This document shows positions 57,831 through 64,000 of a stretch of DNA of 64,000 bases, in pieces; positions within the stretch are counted from its first letter, which is position 1, and each line of letters begins with the position of its first letter. The DNA comes from Phytophthora sp. 'mugwort' (Eukaryota; Oomycota; Peronosporomycetes; Peronosporales; Peronosporaceae): positions 4,712,001 through 4,776,000 of the forward strand of contig JAUCEF010000005.1 in the NCBI GenBank assembly GCA_033558025.1, read 5' to 3'. The position numbers and the translations under genes were made by a program. The notes beneath the pieces were generated by a model. That model was not told the origin of the DNA. It worked only from the letters and a program-made list of their open reading frames with translations, and searched no databases.

Positions 57831-58337
57831 ATGATCGCGTTGGCCGACGTACACCCCTCGACGAGGAGTACGTGCACTGTCGACTGTGAAGATTAGAAAC
57901 GACATTGTTTGGTACTTCAAGCGACGTCTTTTGCGCGCTTGGCCGCCCTGAACTTGGCTCGAGCTTTCTTGGCTTGTGCGCGGGCAAAGCTCGGGTCCTT
58001 CGTTGGCCTTAGTGAAGGACTGAACCTCCGACATACTTGACAGGATCGGAAACGGGGAGGAACCGAGGAAGTAGAACCGAACAGTGGGCGAGCTTACAGA
58101 AAACGAGAATCCTTTTGCAGCACTGGAGGCGAGGTACTTCTTTTTTTAACAGCGAGGGCCGTTATTGCTACGTGTACCAGTTTTTTTTTGTAATTACGGT
58201 TTGCAAGTTCTGGGCCGATACTAACGTTGACAGTCCCTTCCATAATTTATTCTTCCACAAGAATATCGAACTTTCATAATTTCCGGTGATGCCATCATCT
58301 TTTTAACGTTAATTTTTGTTTTGACGCCGCTGTCTAT
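57831..58337. other. Spacer before copy 11
   Basis: The minus strand at about 57915-58035 encodes a basic peptide (PSFARAQAKKARAKFRAAKR) that resembles the tail of oomycete gypsy proteins, so more element sequence is probably present. From 58140 to 58330 the DNA is AT-rich and should hold the promoter of the gene at 58338; no initiator match was convincing. Confidence 0.4.
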
Positions 58338-59967
58338 ATGGCCTTCCTGGAGGACGATGACGCCGTGCGCGCCTTCGAGGCGGCGCTGTCGTTCGTCGAA
58401 CAGTACTCGATTGACACGTCGGTGTTTACGGCGTCCCCCTCCAGTGCTGGAGCATCCAGCGCGGCCCTGTCGTCGTCCCTATCTTCCACACCAATCGACG
58501 ACATCGAACTTCTTTCGCCCAGCATCACACCTCTTGTGCCGACCTTACCCGCATCTCCTGGGACCGGTTGCGGGACATCGGGGGCCTCTCCGTCTTCTCC
58601 TACATTTCAGCTGTCGAAAGGGCCGCCTCTGAAACTCGAACTCGGTTTGCCGGCGGCTGGAACCGTCTCCACGCAAAGGAAGTCGATCGCCAGAGGCCGC
58701 AAGAAGACGACGGGCGGCCCGAAGAAGCCCGTGACCAGAGGAGACCCCAATCGGGCCCGGAACGAGCGCAAGATTGAGCTGGCCTACCTCCGGGAGAAGG
58801 TATCACAACTCGAGCTGGAGCTGCGAGCGCTTAATCTCCATCCGAGAGCACAGACGAGGGCCATCCGCCAGGAGAGTGAGAAGCAGGAGACAAAGGTCAT
58901 GAAGCAGGTCAAATGCCTAAATTCCACCATGATGCTGTATGACACGGTGCAAGTGCCGACGGTGTGGAAGGAGGTGGCTTGTCGCCAGCGCCGGAGGAGA
59001 GAGAAGGCGGAGCGCGAGAACGTCCGCCTTAAACTCATATTGGATAACCAAATTAAGATGGCAAAAGGTCTAGAGAGCCTGCTACAGAAGAGGGCCAAGC
59101 AGCAGGTCGTGGAGTGCTCGAGCTTGTCGCAGTCGAAGAGGTCTAAGTACTCACAGGGACGCACGCTGGACTTCCGTGCGGACGTGAGCGACTTCAAGGA
59201 CTTGCTGGCCCATCTTGACAGGGCGTATCACGAGGTGGACGCAGTGTTCGCTGCGAATGGTCTGGCGACGATGGAAACTACGCATCGTGACGCTAGGATG
59301 CGGGAGGGAGCTGACTATATGTACCTTGATATATTCGCTAACAAAATCATGCCGTTTGGAATGCGTGCAACTGCACAAGCAGTGTGGGACCACTTTAAGG
59401 GAGCAGAGAAACATCGCGGTAACATGTACGATGGAAAAGTGGCGAAGGTAAGAGCTGACATGAGTTTAATGCTTCTTCTGGCTTTGTAGTGTTTAACTGA
59501 CGTTGATTCGTGACTACGCAAAGCATTTGGAGACACCAGATTCACCCGACACTATCATTGAGGACTTCGCCAAAGAGTTCTTTGCCGACAGTGCACGCGC
59601 GGATTTCCATGCGAAGCAAGTGCTTCGGCGCTACGTAGAAGAGGACCGCGAAATTGTGATCTGGGTGGCAAGTGTCGTCCCCCTCGAGTTCGACGACCAG
59701 CGGGTCAAAGGCCTTGGTTTCCGTCATCAAGGGTATGCTCTCACCAAACGAGCAAAGGCATCCACGCCAAACCGTGAATTCTCTCTCCTCCAGCTATGCT
59801 CGCTGGTGTCACCGGAAAAGGAGGACCACACGGTGTATGACCCCGCGGCTGTACGTGCATTGACTGATTTCATGTTGGGGACCGTGGCAGGCAACATCAC
59901 GGCCAGCCAGGAGCTTATCGAGAACGTTTTGATGGATCAAGCTGTATTTCTACCCCGTCACCCCTAG
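58338..59967 (+). CDS. M96-like bZIP-like/START-like protein, copy 11 (two exons)
   Basis: Exons 58338-59447 and 59524-59967 give 517 residues, the longest copy. Start MAFLEDDDAVRAFEAALSFV. Residues about 30-120 are a Ser/Pro/Thr-rich linker not seen elsewhere. The usual KKLLRKAGVY segment is replaced by KKTTGGPKKPVTR, but NRARNERKIELAYLREK and the heptads follow. Intron 1 is absent: QKRAKQQ runs directly into VVECSSL. Exon 2 of other copies corresponds to GRTLDFRADVSDFKDLL, as in copy 1. The remaining intron ends at CGCAAAG, a weak acceptor; the only nearby TAG (59487-59489) would lead to an early stop, so the choice rests on homology (HLETPDSPDTIIEDF). Probably functional, but the acceptor needs transcript evidence. 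Confidence 0.78.
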
Positions 59968-60234
59968 GGAGGGCTTGTGCTCTGCCGTGTATAGCTGTCG
60001 TATACTAATCTCACATTGCAAGTCTTTGCGCGTTTTAACTGTGTCGATATTTGTTTTTTCTTTTGATTTTACGAAGACTAAGAGAATTTCGAGCACAACT
60101 ATTCAAATATAATCTAATGGACTAGTATCAACAACAATATTGTTTGGGAAGTGTATACTACTCTAATACAACGTAGACTGTATTAGCTTTTCAGTACAAT
60201 ATAGATTTTGTTTGGTTGCGATATAGATGGCAGT

Positions 60235-62610
60235 CTACATATGCAAGCTGATGGTTAAACTCAAAACTGTAGCCCACCACAGCGTCTTGGTAAGGGAAGC
60301 AGATGAGCTGGTACTGTCACCGACAGTGGCGGAAGGTGCTGCAAGCGTGAAATTTGCGCAAAGCTTGTTTGTGATACCCGCCTCATTATACACGTCACAG
60401 TCAGTTTCCGGGCCAATGGCCACGACGAACTCACCGTTCTCTGCAACCTGGTTGAAGCCGCTGCCGATCTGTGGCTTATACACGCTCCAGTCGTCTACCA
60501 TCAGCATGAATATCACAGTCTTGGAGGCCCCTGCGTCGAGCTCGATCTTCTCGAATTTGCGCAGCATCTTGACTTCAGGGACCGAGATTGCGCGGTATGG
60601 CTGAATCATAAACAACATGATGGTCTCCTTACCGGCCATCGTGCCGTTGTTTGTCACTGTGATCGATGCTGTAATCGTGTCGTCGATGCTGGTGATCTTG
60701 TTTGTGCTTAGCTTCAAGTCCGAGTATGAGAAGTTCGTGTAGCTCAATCCAGCACCGAAATTCCACTGCATCTCACAAGCGCCATAGCTGCATTGAGTGT
60801 CCACGCGATGGCGATACGGGATCATGCTGTGCCCCGAGTACTTTGGGTACGTGATTGGCAGCCTCCCGCTTGGATTTACCTTACCGAATAAGATTTCCGC
60901 TATAGCTTGACCTCCTTGTTCGCAGGGTAGGCCGCCCCACACGATAGCGCTAACAGAGTCAGGCAGTGAGCCCAGCAACCTTGGGCGTCCCTCAAAGAGG
61001 ATCAACACCACTTTGGTACCTGTATTTGCGAGCGCCTGGACATATTCAAGCTGGCCAGATGGCAAAGTCAACTCGTTAATATCACCCCATTTCTCAGCGT
61101 AAGGAGCTTCACCGATGGCGACAATGACAACATCGGCCTCGTTAGCATGGCTTGTAGCTGTGGAAAGGTCTTCATCCGAGTACGTTCCGTCATCTCTGAG
61201 TCCATTGAAGTACGTGACCGAATCGGTGCCAACCAAGTTCTCGATACCCTCTCTCACAGACGTACCGTGAGCGAAGAATTCGTTGCCGGAGGTTCCTTGC
61301 CAGTAGATACTCCAGCCTCCACACTGACAGCCGATGTCATCCACGGAAAATCCCGTCAAGAAGACTGACGTACCGTTGGTGAGCGGTAAGAGATTGCCGT
61401 CGTTTTTGAGCAGCACAATGGACTCGCGAGCAAGATTCAGAGCATCTTCCAGGTCGTCATCATTTCCCACAAGATCAACGTCATCTTCACCGGGGACTGG
61501 GGTGTCGTAGAGACCCATTTCAAGCTTCATCTTGATGATGCGCCTCGCCGATGCGCGGAGGCGGTCTTCATAGTCCGAGTTGTTAGACAGCACATACTTC
61601 GCCTGATTGATGAATTCGGTGCTATATGGCGCCATGTTCATATCGAGCGACGTATTGGCAATCACCAACTCTACAGCCTCTTGCTGCGTCTTCACAACCC
61701 GATGCCAGCTCTGCAGGTTGTTGACCTCACCCCAGTCGGTAACAACAACTCCATCGAAGACGAGGTCGTGACGCAAGAGTTCGTTCAAAATCTTGTTGCT
61801 GGCCACAACCGGAACATCATTCACAGAGATGTAATTCTCCATCGTCGACATAGCGCCGTGCTCGATGCCCGCCTTGAACGACGGCACATGGTAGTTAAGG
61901 AGGTCGTAGTCTGAGATCGTGACGCCTTCACGATCGACCCCGGTTGCCGTCTGAGAGTATCCGATGAAATGCTTCATGCATGCTCCGCTCTGGCTGTTGT
62001 TCTGCACGCCGCCGATGTAGGCAGCACCCAGCACCGATGCCAGGTACGGGTCTTCGCCGAACGTCTCGTAAGTGCGCGTCCACAGCGGATTGTACGAGAT
62101 GTCGAGGATAGGTCCAAGCACCCACGAAATGCCTGCAGCAGCTGTGTCACGACCAGTGATATACCCCATCCTTGCCGTCAACTCGGGGTTGAAGCTTGCG
62201 CCTGCGTTGATCTGCTGAGGAAACAGCACTGCCTGGTCAACATACTGCGCGCCGTGGACCGAGTCAAGCCCGTAGACAATCGGATGTCCTCCATTCTCAT
62301 CCATGTGGTAGTTTTGAATCTCCTTGATGGTATTTCGCCATACAGTCGCGTTCCAGCCGGCGAACGGCGAGTTCAAGTAAGACCCGACACCAAGCCTCGC
62401 ATATTGGCGCACTGACGTCTCGTTGACCGAGTGATCATCATTGAGCACCATGCTGATTTCGAGCTGGCACATCTGGCCGATGACCTGATCCGTTGAGAAG
62501 CTGTCCACAATCGTTTGAGCCTGCGAGTCCAGACTGTCACTGCTGCTGGAGCTTGCGACCGCGGTCCGCAGCAGCATTGCTGCGGGGAGTATTAGCCAAT
62601 TCGTGAACAT
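60235..62610 (-). CDS. Secreted GH3 beta-glucosidase
   Basis: An intronless frame of 791 residues from the ATG at 62610. It starts with a signal peptide (MFTNWLILPAAMLLRTAVAS). The GH3 N-terminal barrel shows GLDSVHGAQY (about 114-123), RTYETFGEDPYLAS (179-192), KHFIGYS (213-219) and VVVTDWGEV, with D292 as the likely nucleophile. The second alpha/beta domain (about 420-600) and a fibronectin-III-like C-terminal domain (VTNNGTMAGKETIMLFMIQP) follow. The last residues (TLWWATVLSLTISLHM) form a hydrophobic tail after a Ser-rich stretch, as in GPI-anchored proteins. A role in cleaving beta-glucosides outside the cell or at its surface is expected from the family. An in-frame ATG at 62862 would bury the signal peptide and lies upstream of the core promoter match. 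The tandem neighbour is a paralogue. Confidence 0.92.
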   Translation of the reverse strand: MFTNWLILPAAMLLRTAVASSSSSDSLDSQAQTIVDSFSTDQVIGQMCQLEISMVLNDDHSVNETSVRQYARLGVGSYLNSPFAGWNATVWRNTIKEIQNYHMDENGGHPIVYGLDSVHGAQYVDQAVLFPQQINAGASFNPELTARMGYITGRDTAAAGISWVLGPILDISYNPLWTRTYETFGEDPYLASVLGAAYIGGVQNNSQSGACMKHFIGYSQTATGVDREGVTISDYDLLNYHVPSFKAGIEHGAMSTMENYISVNDVPVVASNKILNELLRHDLVFDGVVVTDWGEVNNLQSWHRVVKTQQEAVELVIANTSLDMNMAPYSTEFINQAKYVLSNNSDYEDRLRASARRIIKMKLEMGLYDTPVPGEDDVDLVGNDDDLEDALNLARESIVLLKNDGNLLPLTNGTSVFLTGFSVDDIGCQCGGWSIYWQGTSGNEFFAHGTSVREGIENLVGTDSVTYFNGLRDDGTYSDEDLSTATSHANEADVVIVAIGEAPYAEKWGDINELTLPSGQLEYVQALANTGTKVVLILFEGRPRLLGSLPDSVSAIVWGGLPCEQGGQAIAEILFGKVNPSGRLPITYPKYSGHSMIPYRHRVDTQCSYGACEMQWNFGAGLSYTNFSYSDLKLSTNKITSIDDTITASITVTNNGTMAGKETIMLFMIQPYRAISVPEVKMLRKFEKIELDAGASKTVIFMLMVDDWSVYKPQIGSGFNQVAENGEFVVAIGPETDCDVYNEAGITNKLCANFTLAAPSATVGDSTSSSASLTKTLWWATVLSLTISLHM

Positions 62611-62660
62611 GGTCCCTGCAGTTCGCAGCCACAAAACCGGACAGGTATTTTCCAGGTGGA

Positions 62661-62676
62661 CAATTGGGGAATGTTG
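62661..62676 (-). promoter_or_regulatory. Oomycete core promoter of the GH3 gene
   Basis: The minus strand reads CAACATTCCCCAATTG, matching about 12 of 16 positions of GCTCATTYYNCAWTTT, including CATTYY and CAATT. It lies about 50-65 nt upstream of the ATG at 62610, like the motif of the GST gene, and supports that start. Confidence 0.55.
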
Positions 62677-62679
62677 ACG

Positions 62680-63477
62680 ACCGGTGGATTTCATCTCTCG
62701 GCGGTACTGGGCGGCGCCCAGTGGGAGCAGCAGGTGCAACCTGCATCTGAGGTGCATCCAGATCAGCCAACCTTGCACCGTGCAAGTTGCACCACGGTTT
62801 ACATAATAGACCGGTATTGGGATCGCCCCGAGGTACATTGCATTACTGACAGTACAGTACATGTAGTGCAGTACTACAATATGATGGGCGAACTGGAAAC
62901 TGCATACATGTATTATATTACTAATACTACTTAATAAGAACTTCTACACTAGTTGGCTGAGACGCCAAGCAAAGTTGTCGTGAATGTTCGCGGAAGATAA
63001 TTTTAACAATATTTGACCCAGGTAAAACTTTTATTGCAATCAAAGTTACCTAAACCTCAATCCTAGTAGTATTTATCTATTAATAGTTATTAGATCGAAT
63101 GCTTTACATGTAAATTGTATCGTACCGTAGATTGGACAAGCAGACGATGCGGTACTGCGATGAGCTTCACGATACTGTACCTGGACACTATACAGGCACG
63201 TAGTATATCACCAGCGAAATTTGCTTTGAGATTCAAGTCGTGCCTCGATCGTCCATGAGCATGACCTGCTCTCAGCAGGTGCAACTTGGATCCATTTTTT
63301 CCCCAGAATCCTTGAGAAAGCATCACGAGGGATTGCCCTCGCGACCCGCTCTCGCCGCTAAATACTCATCTAGAAATCATTGCTTAAGCTGGCAAAGAAT
63401 TTGTATTCAGAATTTTCAATGGCCATTACACACGTAAGTCTAAGGTCGGTTCTCCAGCGAGGAGTCAGCTTGGCCAC
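62680..63477. other. Spacer between the two GH3 genes
   Basis: No supported gene. It contains the upstream region of the complete GH3 gene and the 3' end of the partial one. TGCAACCTGCA and related GTGCAAC motifs near 62733-62795 and 63278 repeat. GTACATTGCA, ACAGTACAGTACATGTAG and ATACATGTATTATATTAC near 62833-62920 are short palindromic AT-rich runs. Confidence 0.4.
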
Positions 63478-63999
63478 TTAAAAGAACCCGCCGACGTTCA
63501 CAGTGCCCGCACCGCTGGTGGTGTCAACGCTGAACTCGGCGCACAGCGGGTGCGTGATGTTATTGTACACGTCGCACCAAGTCTCCGGCTTAATGGCTAC
63601 CACGTAGTCGCTGTCCTCGAACACCCGCTTCAGGCCCTTGCCAATCTGGGGCTCGTACACACTCAAGTCGTCCGTTGTCAGAGTGAACGAAACGTCCATT
63701 GACTCACCGGGCTGGAGCTCGATCTTCTTGAACTTTTTCAGCTGTTTTACCTCCGGCACCGAGATCAGGCGGTACGGCTGGATGAGGAACAGCAAGACAG
63801 TCTCCTTGCCGGCACGAGTACCCGCGTTCGTCACGGTCACTGTAGCGGTGAGTGTTTCAGATGCACTCGAAAGCAGAGTCTTATCCAGGGTCACCGCAGA
63901 GTAGTTAAACTGCGTGTAGCTGAGACCCGAGCCAAAATCCCATTGCTGCCAGCAATTATCGTAAGCGCAACGCGTCGTGACGCGGTGGTTGTACGGAAT
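63478..63999 (-). CDS. GH3 beta-glucosidase, C-terminal part
   Basis: The open frame enters from the right edge and ends at the stop at 63478, giving about 173 residues. It aligns with the complete neighbour: IPYNHRVTTRCAY for IPYRHRVDTQCSY, WDFGSGLSYTQFNYS for WNFGAGLSYTNFSYS, then a fibronectin-III-like domain (VTNAGTRAGKETVLLFLIQP, YEPQIGKGLKRVFEDSDYVV). Unlike the neighbour it ends shortly after CDVYNNITHPLCAEFSVDTT with GTVNVGGFF and has no hydrophobic tail, so this paralogue is probably secreted without a GPI anchor. The two form a head-to-tail tandem pair. Catalytic residues lie outside the window. Confidence 0.9.
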   Translation of the reverse strand: MPYNHRVTTRCAYDNCWQQWDFGSGLSYTQFNYSAVTLDKTLLSSASETLTATVTVTNAGTRAGKETVLLFLIQPYRLISVPEVKQLKKFKKIELQPGESMDVSFTLTTDDLSVYEPQIGKGLKRVFEDSDYVVAIKPETWCDVYNNITHPLCAEFSVDTTSGAGTVNVGGFF

Positions 64000-64000
64000 A

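Noticed and set aside
62611..62862. N-terminal extension of the GH3 ORF from the ATG at 62862
   Set aside because: It would bury a good signal peptide and starts upstream of the core promoter match at 62661-62676.
1..64000. RXLR or Crinkler effectors, CRISPR arrays, rRNA genes, bacterial operons
   Set aside because: I looked for signal peptide plus RXLR/LFLAK motifs, regularly spaced direct repeats and rRNA-like sequence and saw none.

Overview
The window looks like nuclear DNA of an oomycete, most likely a Phytophthora-type genome. The reasons are short (65-107 nt) GT-AG introns, two close matches to the oomycete core promoter (GCTCATTYYNCAWTTT) about 60 nt upstream of start codons, a multigene family that resembles the oomycete M96 'mating-specific' proteins, and dense decayed transposons of types common in Phytophthora. 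There are no bacterial-type operons, ribosome binding sites or CRISPR arrays, and I saw no RXLR or Crinkler effector gene.

The main feature is a same-strand (+) family of nine apparently intact genes and two remnants. Each gene encodes an acidic N-terminal motif (EAALSFxDEF), a short bZIP-like basic/leucine block, a second basic coiled coil, and a roughly 260-residue C-terminal domain that I judge START-like. The copies lie in three blocks: 4.8-10.8 kb (three genes, one pseudogene), 33.0-43.0 kb (five genes, one pseudogene) and 58.3-60.0 kb (one gene). Most have three exons with conserved phase-0 introns and a 345-nt middle exon; two have lost (or never gained) intron 1. The outermost copies (4.8 kb and 58.3 kb) resemble each other more than the copies between them. 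Several spacers contain near-perfect inverted repeats.

The DNA around the family is mostly broken mobile elements: BED-finger/hAT transposases (0.9-2.6, 11.1-11.7, 27.7-30.3 kb), Ty1/copia pieces (2.8-4.4, 12.9-16.0 kb), a Tc1/mariner fragment (16.4-17.0 kb), a pogo/Tigger-like element with terminal inverted repeats and TA duplications (18.7-20.3 kb), two MULE/SWIM transposases (20.6-26.1 kb), two tRNA-derived SINE copies (26.1 and 31.0 kb), two Harbinger-like transposase remnants (40.9-41.3, 48.6-50.2 kb), Ulp1-like protease pieces (11.9-12.2, 43.8-44.2 kb), a small inverted-repeat element with one ORF (44.5-45.2 kb), and a Ty3/gypsy chromovirus with a chromodomain and a 3' LTR (51.4-57.8 kb). 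A dead ammonium-transporter copy sits at 26.7-27.7 kb.

Conventional single genes are few: a glutathione S-transferase (31.6-32.3 kb, minus) divergent from the middle family block, and two neighbouring GH3 beta-glucosidase genes on the minus strand at the right end (60.2-62.6 kb complete; 63.5 kb to the edge partial). The picture is a tandemly expanding putative regulatory gene family that transposon insertions have broken into blocks.
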